DNA from: an uncultured Coprococcus sp.
GTDB lineage: Bacteria > Bacillota > Clostridia > Lachnospirales > Lachnospiraceae
Assembly: GCA_900548215.1 (NCBI GenBank)
Contig: URJI01000058.1
Coordinates: forward strand, 1 to 18,141
Reading direction: 5' to 3'
DNA: 18,141 bases
In this document: piece by piece, positions 5,569 to 14,082 of the stretch
Position numbering within the stretch: position 1 is the first letter of the stretch
How the letters are laid out: each line of letters begins with the position of its first letter
Position numbers and translations under genes: made by a program
Notes under the pieces: generated by a model
Databases searched by the model: none
What the model was told of the DNA's origin: nothing
Seen by the model: only the letters and a program-made list of their open reading frames with translations

Positions 5569-6870
5569 ATGTCACAGGAATTTACCTACATAGTCATATA
5601 CATCATAGAAGCATTCATTGCCTACTTATATCTTTCTATCTCATATAAGAGAAAAAGAAGCGTCATGTACTCCATACTTATAACCACTATATGTTATGCA
5701 GCTCAGTTTTGCTTTTCTCTTATAGGGAACGTTGCACTCAACATGACGTCATTCCTGGTGTTTAATTTTGTATTGATGATTTTTGCATTTGATGTCTCAT
5801 TGCCAGCCTGCATATTTAACGCACTTGTAATGACAACGCTTATGACTACCTGTGAACTTGTGCCAGGCAATATCATTGGATCTATATTCGCAAGCAACAA
5901 ATCCGTATTGCTTAACAGCAACCGGATACTCATGCTGGTCATAACCTCCAAGGCTCTATATCTGCTCACACTTTTTATACTTGCCATGGTCATGAGAATT
6001 TATCACGGCGAGAGGATCATATATACATTGGAGAATACACTTCTTGCTGTCATTCCCATGCTGTCATTTGTCATGTTGATTATTTTGTTTTATATATGCT
6101 GTAGCAGTCCGCTGTCCAGACTACAGGATTTTCTTATAGTCATATGCTCCATATGCCTTATCATCATCAATATACTTGTCTTCTGGATACAGAATTACTC
6201 AGGAAATAAACACAGAGAGATGATGAAATTGCAGGCAGCGTTACAAGCCGAAGCCGAAGAAACCCACTACTACAAGATGCTTGAAAATCATGACAAAGAG
6301 CAGCGTATACTTATACACGACATAAAAAATCACCTTGCTGCTATATCTGCCATGGCTCAGGACGATGAATCACACAATATACAGACTTACATTGACCATC
6401 TTATAACAGCTCCTGCATTAAATACACGGATTGTTCAAACTGACAATACACATTTTAATCTCCTTATGAGCAGATATATATCCATATGTCAGAGCAAACA
6501 TATAACACTTCATCTGGATATAATAAATTGCAAGATAGACTATCTTCAGCCAGAGGAGATTACATCTCTATTTAGCAACCTGCTGGACAATGCCGTAAGT
6601 GCAGCCGAAACTGCAGCAGAGCACATTATAGATTTTAAGATCAATGAAAAGGGAGAACACAATACCATAATCTCTATCAATAATTCATGCGACATTCTGC
6701 CTGATTACGATGCAGATAATATGCCCATGACGACCAAACATGATACAGCAAGGCATGGATATGGAATGAAAAGCATACGACGGATCATAGACCATCATGA
6801 TGGAAACATATACAGTCACTTTGATGAGAAAGAGCACGTATACCACACCATTATAAATATGTTTCACTAA
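5569..6870 (+). CDS. agrC: AgrC-like GHKL sensor histidine kinase
   Basis: 433 residues from ATG 5569 (AAAGGAG with 9 nt spacing; a TTG codon directly before it is possible but closer to the site). Six to seven hydrophobic segments fill residues 1-209, the AgrC-type peptide sensor. A short coiled linker (about 212-245) leads to the phosphoacceptor box LIHDIKNHL (His250), then the GHKL ATPase domain with N-box SLFSNLLDNAVSAAE (about 333-347) and G-box GYGMKSI (about 397-403). It should sense the cyclic peptide made from the divergent agrD and pass phosphate to the response regulator 30 nt downstream. The N-box asparagines and the acceptor histidine are all present, so it looks active. Pairing with AgrD rests on position and on the AgrC-like layout. 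Confidence 0.9.
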   Translation: MSQEFTYIVIYIIEAFIAYLYLSISYKRKRSVMYSILITTICYAAQFCFSLIGNVALNMTSFLVFNFVLMIFAFDVSLPACIFNALVMTTLMTTCELVPGNIIGSIFASNKSVLLNSNRILMLVITSKALYLLTLFILAMVMRIYHGERIIYTLENTLLAVIPMLSFVMLIILFYICCSSPLSRLQDFLIVICSICLIIINILVFWIQNYSGNKHREMMKLQAALQAEAEETHYYKMLENHDKEQRILIHDIKNHLAAISAMAQDDESHNIQTYIDHLITAPALNTRIVQTDNTHFNLLMSRYISICQSKHITLHLDIINCKIDYLQPEEITSLFSNLLDNAVSAAETAAEHIIDFKINEKGEHNTIISINNSCDILPDYDADNMPMTTKHDTARHGYGMKSIRRIIDHHDGNIYSHFDEKEHVYHTIINMFH

Positions 6871-6900
6871 TTTAGAAAATTACACAGAAAAGGATACTTT

Positions 6901-7611
6901 ATGATTTTTGCAATATGTGATGACAACAAAGACGTCTGCCGCGCTATAGAAAAATACGTGGCAAACTATTTTATGAAAAAAGATCTGGCTATACCAGCTA
7001 TATATACCTACTATTCCGGTCAGGACATTACCCGCTCAGATCTGAAATATGACATAGTGTTTATTGACGTTGAGATGCCTGAAATGAACGGTATAGAAGC
7101 ATGCCATGTGCTGGCAGAAGCAAATCCCCATACTCTTTTTGTGATGATCACATCACATGATCAGTATATAGACGACGCATTCAGACTTCATGCGTTTCGT
7201 TTTCTCACCAAGCCTATTGACTGGGACAGATTTGACCATTGTCTACAGGAAGCCATATATATAACAAACACCTACAATACCAAGGTCAACATTGTCCACA
7301 AAGACGGCTCTGCCACAGTGTACACAGACGAAATAATCGCCGTTGAACCATCAAGTAAAAAAAGCATAGTCCATACAGTCTCAGGCGTATATAAATCTCC
7401 CAAGGATATGAATTATTGGCAAAAGCAATTAAACTTTGCGGGATTCTATGTTCCATCCAGAGGATTTATAATCAACTTTGAACATATCAAAAGAATCGAT
7501 AAAGAAAGGCAGCTCGCCGTCATGGAGGGAGGCCTGGAGGTATATATATCAAGGCGTAAGTCAAAAGATTTCAAAAATTCATACCTTACATACTTAAACA
7601 GCGTCACATAA
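6901..7611 (+). CDS. agrA: AgrA-like LytTR response regulator
   Basis: 236 residues. The receiver domain (1-120) has the acidic pair CDDN (Asp7, Asp8), phosphoacceptor Asp56 in FIDVEMP, the T/S switch in MITSHD and Lys104 in FLTKPID. A LytTR DNA-binding domain follows (about 128-232) with the family pattern IIAVEPSSKKSIVHT, FYVPSRGFIINFEHIKRID and the final ISRRKSKDFKNSYLTYL. This family binds 9-bp direct repeats, and three such repeats lie between agrD and agrC. Its start has AAAAGGAT upstream; it follows agrC by 30 nt and is surely co-transcribed. The gene ends inside a perfect 13-bp palindrome that probably terminates the operon. Expected role: transcriptional activation of the agrD-A-B-agrB unit when the peptide accumulates. 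Confidence 0.92.
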   Translation: MIFAICDDNKDVCRAIEKYVANYFMKKDLAIPAIYTYYSGQDITRSDLKYDIVFIDVEMPEMNGIEACHVLAEANPHTLFVMITSHDQYIDDAFRLHAFRFLTKPIDWDRFDHCLQEAIYITNTYNTKVNIVHKDGSATVYTDEIIAVEPSSKKSIVHTVSGVYKSPKDMNYWQKQLNFAGFYVPSRGFIINFEHIKRIDKERQLAVMEGGLEVYISRRKSKDFKNSYLTYLNSVT

Positions 7612-7628
7612 ATCATATGTGACGCTGT
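7598..7628. terminator. Bidirectional terminator between agrA and thiN
   Basis: Perfect 13-bp stem ACAGCGTCACATA/TATGTGACGCTGT with a 5-nt loop. It overlaps the last codons and stop of agrA and lies next to the thiN stop at 7631. T-runs are short on both sides (TGTTCTC on plus, TGTTTAAG on minus), so it is weak by the classic rule, but its position between two convergent genes makes a shared terminator the natural reading. Confidence 0.7.
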
Positions 7629-7630
7629 TC

Positions 7631-8293
7631 TCAGTCTGTGCTGTAATTAACTATCATATATCCCTTATCCATCTCTATCTGTGCATCATCCGACACTATC
7701 TTGTTGCTTATACCCAGGCTGTCAGCTATCTCGAATGTTCTGTCTTGAACATTGTATTCAAAGCCTGTCAGAGTAACCCCTGTAACAACTCCTCCATACG
7801 GAATAAATGATATATAATCATAGCCCTCTATTCTATTTATCTGTCTGCCTTCACTTATCATGGTGATAAGGTTATGATCATCCTCTATCCAGGCATTCAC
7901 GCCCTTGTCACAACAAACCTTTAAAAGTCCAATATTTGCCATGGTGTGATCCATCCTTGTCCCTGTGGCTCCGACTATATAGATATTCTCCGCTCCTATC
8001 TCCATGGAATGGAGAATACCCACATGCGTATCTGTAAAATCCTTATGGGTTTCAAGATTTACAAACTGCATACCCGTCTTTATTTTTGCCAGCTTACGGT
8101 AATATGCCACGACCTTCGAGTTTGCCGAGTCGAAATCTCCGACTACAATATCCGGTATGATCCCCAGTTTTCTGCACGATTCAAGGCCCTTGTCCACTGC
8201 GATTATACAACTGTCCTCAAGGTGTCTGTCAATGATACTCTGCAATGTAAACAGGTCAACCCTTCCGCCTGTTATCATGATACAATTTTTCAT
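7631..8293 (-). CDS. thiN: Thiamine pyrophosphokinase
   Basis: 220 residues, full length. It transfers pyrophosphate from ATP to thiamine, giving thiamine diphosphate in the cytosol. Visible motifs: the N-terminal catalytic domain with VGDFDS (51-56), the acidic KDFTDT (84-89, usually DKDxTDTE) and GATGTRMDHTMANI (108-121), which matches the family GGRxDHxLxN with a small variation. The C-terminal half is the beta-sandwich thiamine-binding domain (YDYISFIPYGG, GVTLTGFEYNV, SLGISNKI). It is the last gene of the housekeeping cluster, 65 nt after rpe, as in many Firmicutes. Its ribosome site is poor (GGATAGAAT), which fits reliance on translation from the upstream message. Confidence 0.93.
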   Translation of the reverse strand: MKNCIMITGGRVDLFTLQSIIDRHLEDSCIIAVDKGLESCRKLGIIPDIVVGDFDSANSKVVAYYRKLAKIKTGMQFVNLETHKDFTDTHVGILHSMEIGAENIYIVGATGTRMDHTMANIGLLKVCCDKGVNAWIEDDHNLITMISEGRQINRIEGYDYISFIPYGGVVTGVTLTGFEYNVQDRTFEIADSLGISNKIVSDDAQIEMDKGYMIVNYSTD

Positions 8294-8358
8294 ATTCTAT
8301 CCAATCTTTATCCTGTATGATGTGCAGCAGTAACTTTTATCTGCATACCCCGCCACAC

Positions 8359-9018
8359 TTATCTATATGAATCAAATATCTCAAGGAACTTGCAGCTATT
8401 GTCATACGCATCGCCGCCAAACACAGCAGAACCGGCAACTATAACATTCGCCCCTGCATCTATTACATCTGTGACATTCTTCAGATTCACGCCGCCATCA
8501 ACCTCAATATTTATATCAAGTCCTCTTGAATCTGCAAGTGCTCTGACCTCACGCACCTTTCTGAGCGCCGAAGGTATAAATGACTGTCCGCCAAATCCCG
8601 GATTGACACTCATCACAAGAACCATATCCAGATCATCTATCACATAGTCGAGAGCTGAAACCGGTGTGGCCGGATTGAGTGCAACTCCTGCCTTCATGCC
8701 AAGCTCATGTATCCTGGCAACTGTGCTGTGAAGATGCTTACAACTCTCTGCGTGCACCGTTACCCAGTCTGCCCCTGCTTTCTTAAAGTCCTCAAGATAT
8801 CTCGCCGGCTCATCTATCATGAGATGGACATCGAATATCATGCCAGTCTCTTTCCTGAGACATTTTATGACAGGTGCACCAAATGAGATGTTCGGTACAA
8901 ATGCCCCATCCATGACATCTAGATGGAGAGCAGGCACATGCGCCCTGTCGAGCTCCTTTATTCCATCTGCTATGTGTGCAAAATCCACTGACAAAAGTGA
9001 AGGTGAAAGAATTATCAT
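8359..9018 (-). CDS. rpe: Ribulose-phosphate 3-epimerase
   Basis: 219 residues, a TIM-barrel enzyme that interconverts ribulose 5-phosphate and xylulose 5-phosphate in the pentose phosphate pathway. Signature residues are present: Ser7 in SPSLLS, His32 and Asp34 in LHLDVMDGAFVPNISFG, His65 in DVHLM, the MSVNPGFGGQ phosphate-side loop (136-145), Asp174 in VDGG, and the C-terminal GSAVF. The metal-binding set His/Asp/His/Asp looks complete. The ATG follows the rsgA stop after one base, with AGAGGAAA inside the end of rsgA, so translation is probably coupled. Confidence 0.96.
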   Translation of the reverse strand: MIILSPSLLSVDFAHIADGIKELDRAHVPALHLDVMDGAFVPNISFGAPVIKCLRKETGMIFDVHLMIDEPARYLEDFKKAGADWVTVHAESCKHLHSTVARIHELGMKAGVALNPATPVSALDYVIDDLDMVLVMSVNPGFGGQSFIPSALRKVREVRALADSRGLDINIEVDGGVNLKNVTDVIDAGANVIVAGSAVFGGDAYDNSCKFLEIFDSYR

Positions 9019-9019
9019 T

Positions 9020-9907
9020 TTACCATTTCCTCTTTTCTTTTAAATCATTATATATCATTACATAATCATCGTAACGTGCCCGGCTTATATCACCATTTCT
9101 GACCGCCTGCTTCACCAGACAATCCGGCTCACTTATGTGATTGCACATATTGAATCTGCACTGTCCGGTGTACACTGCTATATCCGGGAAATACTCCTTC
9201 AGATCATCCGGCTCTATGGAGTCTACATATAAGGACGAAAATCCCGGGGTGTCCATGATATATGTATTCCCAGATATATGCATGAGTTCGGAATGTCTGG
9301 TTGTATGTTTTCCCCTCTTTATCTTGTCGCTCACGGCTCCTGTCTGGGCCTCTGCATCAGGCTTTATCGCATTCAGTGTGGATGACTTTCCAACTCCCGA
9401 CGGCCCCGCAAACACTGTCGTCTTATCCCTGATGATCTCTTTCAGTTCATCTATTCCCTCATCATTTTTTGCACTTATGAACAGTGTCCTGTATCCGCTC
9501 TTGCCATACGATCTGCACACATCCATATTCTCTGCCGACAGATCCAGCTTGTTGAAGCAGATAACAGTCTTCACACCACTCTTCTCCATACTGACCAGAA
9601 ACCTGTCCAGAAGATTGAAATTCGGTTCAGGTTCACTCACAGCAAATATGATTATGGTCTGATCCACATTTGCAACAGCGGGCCTTATTAACGAGTTAAA
9701 TCTAGGCAATATCTCAACGATATTACCTAGATTGTTCTCTGCATCAAGTATCTCTATATTAACATTGTCTCCGACCAGCGGCTTTATCTTCTTATTGCGA
9801 AAAATCCCCTTTGCCTTGCATTCATACAATACACCATCTTCCGCATCGATATAATAAAATCCGCCGATACCCTTTACTATCTTGCCTGATATGATATTTG
9901 CTGCCAC
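9020..9907 (-). CDS. rsgA: Ribosome small-subunit biogenesis GTPase RsgA
   Basis: 295 residues with the circularly permuted GTPase order typical of RsgA (YloQ/YjeQ). An OB-fold N-terminus (about 1-70) is followed by G4 NKLD (119-122), G1 GPSGVGKSS (168-176) and G3 DTPG (219-222), then the C-terminal zinc finger Cys250, Cys255, His257, Cys263. It acts late in 30S maturation. The start is GTG at 9907, directly after the prkC stop TAA; GGAG lies inside the end of prkC, about 13 nt away, so reinitiation after PrkC is likely. The beginning, with GKIVKGIGGFYY at residue 8, agrees with family starts, so GTG is favoured. Confidence 0.96.
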   Translation of the reverse strand: MAANIISGKIVKGIGGFYYIDAEDGVLYECKAKGIFRNKKIKPLVGDNVNIEILDAENNLGNIVEILPRFNSLIRPAVANVDQTIIIFAVSEPEPNFNLLDRFLVSMEKSGVKTVICFNKLDLSAENMDVCRSYGKSGYRTLFISAKNDEGIDELKEIIRDKTTVFAGPSGVGKSSTLNAIKPDAEAQTGAVSDKIKRGKHTTRHSELMHISGNTYIMDTPGFSSLYVDSIEPDDLKEYFPDIAVYTGQCRFNMCNHISEPDCLVKQAVRNGDISRARYDDYVMIYNDLKEKRKW

Positions 9908-12142
9908 TTATTCTTCATTCTCCTGTGTAAATGTTGCTGACAAGTTACCTGTATTGAAGCTCGATGTCACATCTATTCCCTCAGAATCCGTGATAGTCAC
10001 TGAGAAAGATCCCTCATTTGTCTCAAGTCCTGTAGGACCCGTCAAACCATCTATGCTTACAGGGAGATCGGCCTCTCCAACTGTGCCACTGTATACTGAA
10101 TAGCTCTCCTTGCCTATAACATAGGATATGCTTACATTGACATTGCCAAATGTCTCAAAGTCAAATTCCACATTCGAGATTGATCCGCTGAATGAAACCG
10201 AATAAGTAACTTTCTTTTGTCCCTTGCTGACAACATATGTGACCGTGGCTCCCTCGTCAAGCTCTGTATTGACTACAGGATCCTGTGATATTACCTCGCC
10301 CTCTGGCACATTGTCATCGTAGTCATAGCTTGGTGATCCGACCAGCTTACACTCTTCCAGCTTGGCTGCAGCATCTGCCTCTGTCATGCCTACTAGATTA
10401 GGAACAATGGCAGGTTTCTGCTCTTTTCCATTACTAAGTATGATCTTGACTGTGGATCCCTCCTCAATCTGAGTTCCAGCGACAGGATCTGATGATATTA
10501 CGTGATCCTTCTCGACATTGTCATCATACTGATAGCCATGTGTCACCTTGAGGTTCGCCTCCTCAAGCAGCGTAGTAGCCTGTGAATCTTCAAGGTTGAC
10601 AACATAAGGCACTTTCGTCATCTTTCTTCCTGATGATATGACTATAGTTATCTGTGTATCCTGTGTGATTGACACACCCTCATCTATACTCTGGGATATT
10701 ACATATCCTTCCTCTACTTTATCATCAGTCTGCTCTTCAAATACATAGTTTGTGAAGCCGTTCTTCTTCATCTGCTCTTCTGCCGCAGTCTTATAAAGGC
10801 CGACCACATTCACCATAGGAATAGTCTTTTCCTCTGTGACATCATTCGTTCCCTCTGTGGTTATGACGTCTGTACTCTTCTCAGTGCTGTCACTGCCGCC
10901 GAACAGATTCCATCCCGCGATCTTGCCGATAAGCAATATGGCAAGTATGGCAAGAACAACCGCTATGGCTATACTTGCAACCATAATGATCTTCTTCAGT
11001 CGCGGATCAAGCTCATCCTCACTGCCAAATGATTCATTCTGCATAGATGACTCACCGTTATATGAATTGTCCGTGTAACTGTTATCTTCTGTATCGTAAT
11101 CATCATCATCGTCGTCCGGGAACAGATCATCAAGCTGTGAAGGCGGCATAACAGGTCTGTTGACCTGTGGCTCTGATCTTCTCGGCTGCGCAGCTGGAGT
11201 CTCTGTCAAATCTGATGTCTCCACCTGTCTTCCAGTCTTTATGGCCTGCATCTCCTGCTTTGTCATCTCTATAGTAGGGGATGTCGGCACATTCACCTTT
11301 GGAACAACTATGCAGTCTATATTCGGATTCTCTTTTACTCTGTTGAGATCAGCTATCAGAGCATTCGCCGTGAGATATCTTCTCTCAGGCTTTTTCTGTG
11401 TACACTTTCTGATAACCTTCTCAAGACTTGTAGGAATATCAGGATAATACTCCCTTGGGGATATCATCTCTCCCTGGATGTGCATAAGTGCTATGGCCAC
11501 ATTGTTCTCACCCTCAAAAGGAACATGGCCTGTGAGCATCTCATACATCGTGATTCCCAGTGAATATATATCGCTTCTCTCATCGCTGAAGCCACCGCGG
11601 GCCTGCTCAGGGGATATGTAATGCACACTTCCCATGGCATTCGTCGTGGTCGTACTTGATGATGCAGCTCTGGCTATACCAAAATCCGTAACCTTTAGTG
11701 TACCATTGTTAGAAATGATTATATTCTGCGGCTTTATATCTCTGTGTATCGTATGATGCTCATGAGCAGCCTGAAGTCCCTGTGCAATCTGGATGGCGAA
11801 ATCTATCGCCTTCATAGGCTCTATCCTGCCGTTCTGCTGGATGTAATCCTTCAGGGTTATACCCTCAACAAGCTCCATAACAATGTAATATATGCCATTG
11901 TCCTCGCCTACATCATATACATTCACTATATTCGGATGCGACAGTCCTGCCGCTGACTGAGCCTCTATTCTGAACTTCGTCACGAAATTGATATCAGAGC
12001 TGAATTCAGGCTTCAGCACCTTTATGGCAACATATCTGTTGAGTACATGACATTTCGCTTTATATACCTCTGACATACCGCCAGATCCTACCAGCTCTAT
12101 GATCTCATATCGACCACTGAGCATTATACCCGGATTTAACAT
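9908..12142 (-). CDS. prkC: PASTA-domain Ser/Thr protein kinase
   Basis: 744 residues. The cytoplasmic Hanks-type kinase (about 1-275) has the Gly loop GSGGMSEVY (19-27), Lys41 in VAIK, HRDIKPQN (Asp135), DFG (153-155), a Ser/Thr-rich activation loop (161-167) and GSVHYISPEQ. A Pro/acidic juxtamembrane region (with six Asp in a row at 343-348) precedes one transmembrane helix (about 384-407). Three extracellular PASTA repeats follow (about 440-506, 510-572, 578-642), which bind muropeptide or lipid II in this family. The last 100 residues form a further beta-rich region without a PASTA pattern. It starts 6 nt after the prpC stop, the classic phosphatase-kinase pair controlling cell wall growth and dormancy; the ribosome site GGGAGG is at the end of prpC. 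Confidence 0.96.
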   Translation of the reverse strand: MLNPGIMLSGRYEIIELVGSGGMSEVYKAKCHVLNRYVAIKVLKPEFSSDINFVTKFRIEAQSAAGLSHPNIVNVYDVGEDNGIYYIVMELVEGITLKDYIQQNGRIEPMKAIDFAIQIAQGLQAAHEHHTIHRDIKPQNIIISNNGTLKVTDFGIARAASSSTTTTNAMGSVHYISPEQARGGFSDERSDIYSLGITMYEMLTGHVPFEGENNVAIALMHIQGEMISPREYYPDIPTSLEKVIRKCTQKKPERRYLTANALIADLNRVKENPNIDCIVVPKVNVPTSPTIEMTKQEMQAIKTGRQVETSDLTETPAAQPRRSEPQVNRPVMPPSQLDDLFPDDDDDDYDTEDNSYTDNSYNGESSMQNESFGSEDELDPRLKKIIMVASIAIAVVLAILAILLIGKIAGWNLFGGSDSTEKSTDVITTEGTNDVTEEKTIPMVNVVGLYKTAAEEQMKKNGFTNYVFEEQTDDKVEEGYVISQSIDEGVSITQDTQITIVISSGRKMTKVPYVVNLEDSQATTLLEEANLKVTHGYQYDDNVEKDHVISSDPVAGTQIEEGSTVKIILSNGKEQKPAIVPNLVGMTEADAAAKLEECKLVGSPSYDYDDNVPEGEVISQDPVVNTELDEGATVTYVVSKGQKKVTYSVSFSGSISNVEFDFETFGNVNVSISYVIGKESYSVYSGTVGEADLPVSIDGLTGPTGLETNEGSFSVTITDSEGIDVTSSFNTGNLSATFTQENEE

Positions 12143-12148
12143 ATAACT

Positions 12149-12883
12149 TTATTCCTCCCAATCTATCGCAACCACAACAGCAGATATGTTGTCCTTGCCG
12201 CCGTAGTAATTAGCTCTCTCTACAAGCTTCTTTCCAGCATCTGCGACATCATCTGCCTCAGATATGATCTCTCTAATCTCGTCATCCTCGATCATATTGG
12301 ACAATCCGTCTGAGCACAGAAGTATCTTGTCGTCTGCTGAAAGCTCCACCTCAAAGAAATCAGGAACCACATCATCACCTATTCCCAGCGCTCTTGTTAT
12401 AATGTTCTTCTCAGGATGATTTCTGCCCTTATCTCTGTCAAGCTGACCATTCCTGATGAGTTCTTCCACCAGTGAATGATCCATAGTGATCTGTCTGATC
12501 CCGTTATTTACTATATACAATCTGCTGTCGCCTATATTTGCAACATACATGATTCCATCATCTATGACAGCCGCAACAAAGGTTGTTCCCATTCCGGCAT
12601 AGTCATCCGGATTGCTGAGGGAAAGTTTATATACTTTATCATTGGCATATATGATCGCCCTCTTTAAAAGTGATACGGGATTGTTGATCTCGCTCTCTCT
12701 CACATATTCTGTTGCCGCCTCTATAGCTGTCCTTGATGCAACGTCCCCGGCTTTATGACCTCCCATTCCATCTGCAACTATGTACAGATTCTGAATCGGT
12801 CCCACAGGCTTATCTGTATAAAATATACTGTCCTGGTTCATTGAACGTTTCTTTCCAACATCTGTTATTCCAAATGATTTCAT
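12149..12883 (-). CDS. prpC: PP2C-family Ser/Thr protein phosphatase
   Basis: 244 residues, the usual size of PrpC/Stp. It removes phosphate from PrkC and its substrates using two or three metal ions. Metal-ligand motifs: NQD (16-18), VADGMGGH (36-43), GDSR (118-121), SDGLSN (191-196) and GGKDNIS (228-234). All aspartates needed for catalysis are present. No membrane segment is seen, so it is cytosolic. It is the first gene after the rlmN terminator and has its own candidate promoter. The ribosome site is not ideal (GGAG 13 nt before ATG). It is followed by prkC after 6 nt. Confidence 0.95.
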   Translation of the reverse strand: MKSFGITDVGKKRSMNQDSIFYTDKPVGPIQNLYIVADGMGGHKAGDVASRTAIEAATEYVRESEINNPVSLLKRAIIYANDKVYKLSLSNPDDYAGMGTTFVAAVIDDGIMYVANIGDSRLYIVNNGIRQITMDHSLVEELIRNGQLDRDKGRNHPEKNIITRALGIGDDVVPDFFEVELSADDKILLCSDGLSNMIEDDEIREIISEADDVADAGKKLVERANYYGGKDNISAVVVAIDWEE

Positions 12884-12954
12884 ATCTATATCCGTTCTCC
12901 ATCATATAAGACAATCCATTTACAGGATTATCCGCCTAAAACACCACTCTGCAT

Positions 12955-12983
12955 ATTCTAGCACATGAAATAAAAAAGAACAA
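12955..12983 (-). promoter_or_regulatory. Candidate prpC promoter overlapping the rlmN terminator
   Basis: On the minus strand: TTGTTC (12983-12978), a 17-bp spacer and TGC-TAGAAT (12963-12955), an extended -10 element. The -35 box lies in the 3' arm of the rlmN terminator stem. Expected start about 65 nt before the prpC ATG. The -35 is weak; confidence rests on the extended -10 and the need for a promoter after a terminator. Confidence 0.4.
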
Positions 12984-13012
12984 GACGAACTATTATCAGT
13001 CCATCCTGTTCT
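12972..13012 (-). terminator. Intrinsic terminator after rlmN
   Basis: A 15-bp stem with three G-U pairs (13012-12998 with 12991-12977), 6-nt loop, followed on the minus strand by a run of six T ending at 12972. The rlmN stop codon lies in the stem and loop, so the end of the gene doubles as the terminator. It separates priA-def-fmt-rsmB-rlmN from prpC-prkC-rsgA-rpe-thiN. Confidence 0.8.
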
Positions 13013-14060
13013 CCTCTTCGTATTTGCGGCGCAGCTGTCCACACGCCGCATCTATGTCTCTTCCCATGCTCCGTCTCACCGTGGCTGTTATCTGGTTTCT
13101 CTCCAGCACATTTTTGAAATTCTCTATAGACGCATTGTCAGCCCGCTCATACGATCTCTCCTTTATAGGATTCACGGGGATGAGATTCACATGACAGTTT
13201 CTGCCCTTTATGAGATGCGCAAGTTCCCTTGCCTTCTCCGTGCTGTCATTCTGTCCCTTGACCAGAGAATACTCAAATGTGATCCTGCGCCCGGTCTTTT
13301 CAAAATAGTAGTCACAGGCATCTAACACCTCTGCTATCGTATATCTATTGGCTATCGGCATGAGTTCACGTCTGTCCTCATCATTCGGGGCGTGAAGCGA
13401 CAGTGCAAATGTTATCGAAAGGTCAAGATCCGCCAGCTTTTTTATCTCCGGCACCAGGCCGCAGCTGGACACCGTTATATTTCTCTGGCTTATGTTCAGT
13501 CCGTCCTGATCAGTGAGCATATTTATAAATCTCACAAGATTGTCAAAGTTATCAAGTGGCTCTCCTGTACCCATGACGACCACATTTGACACCCTCTCAC
13601 CTGTGATCTTCTGAATGCTGTATATCTGTGACAGCATCTCTGAGGCTGTCAGATTTCTCACAAGCCCGCCTATGGTAGACGCACAGAACCTGCATCCCAT
13701 GCGGCAGCCTACCTGTGAAGATATACACACGGAATTGCCGTGCTTGTATTTCATGAGGACACTCTCTATGACATTGCCATCATGCAGCCTGAAGAGAAAT
13801 TTGTTCGTTCCATCCTCATCTGATATAAGTCTTGTAACCACAGACACTCCATATATACCCTGTTCATCCATGAGTTGTCTGAGATTCTTCGGAAGATTCG
13901 TCATCTCATCTGTGCCATCCGCCAGTTTGACATGAAACCACTGATATATCTGCTTTGCCCTGAACGCAGGCTGACCCACGTTCTGAACCCACTCTTTCAG
14001 TTCATCCATTGTCATTGATTTCAAATCTGTCACTTTGTTATCACTTTCCACACCCAACAT
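12996..14060 (-). CDS. rlmN: Dual-specificity rRNA/tRNA adenine-C2 methyltransferase RlmN
   Basis: 354 residues, a radical SAM enzyme that methylates C2 of A2503 in 23S rRNA and A37 in some tRNAs. The cluster motif CRMGCRFC (Cys119, Cys123, Cys126) binds the 4Fe-4S centre. The GTGEPLDN motif, SLHAPND and the near-C-terminal Cys340 in AACGQLR, which carries the methyl group in the family mechanism, are all present. The N-terminal helical RNA-binding domain spans about 1-95 (LPKNLR, QWFHVK). The start at 14060 has only a weak AGG-type ribosome site. It lies 22 nt after rsmB and ends in an intrinsic terminator. Confidence 0.96.
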   Translation of the reverse strand: MLGVESDNKVTDLKSMTMDELKEWVQNVGQPAFRAKQIYQWFHVKLADGTDEMTNLPKNLRQLMDEQGIYGVSVVTRLISDEDGTNKFLFRLHDGNVIESVLMKYKHGNSVCISSQVGCRMGCRFCASTIGGLVRNLTASEMLSQIYSIQKITGERVSNVVVMGTGEPLDNFDNLVRFINMLTDQDGLNISQRNITVSSCGLVPEIKKLADLDLSITFALSLHAPNDEDRRELMPIANRYTIAEVLDACDYYFEKTGRRITFEYSLVKGQNDSTEKARELAHLIKGRNCHVNLIPVNPIKERSYERADNASIENFKNVLERNQITATVRRSMGRDIDAACGQLRRKYEEENRMD

Positions 14061-14082
14061 ATATTATACCTGTATATCCTTT

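Noticed and set aside
7598..7628. 13-bp palindrome as an operator for AgrA
   Set aside because: It is at the 3' ends of convergent genes and has no GTT-core direct repeat; a terminator is simpler.
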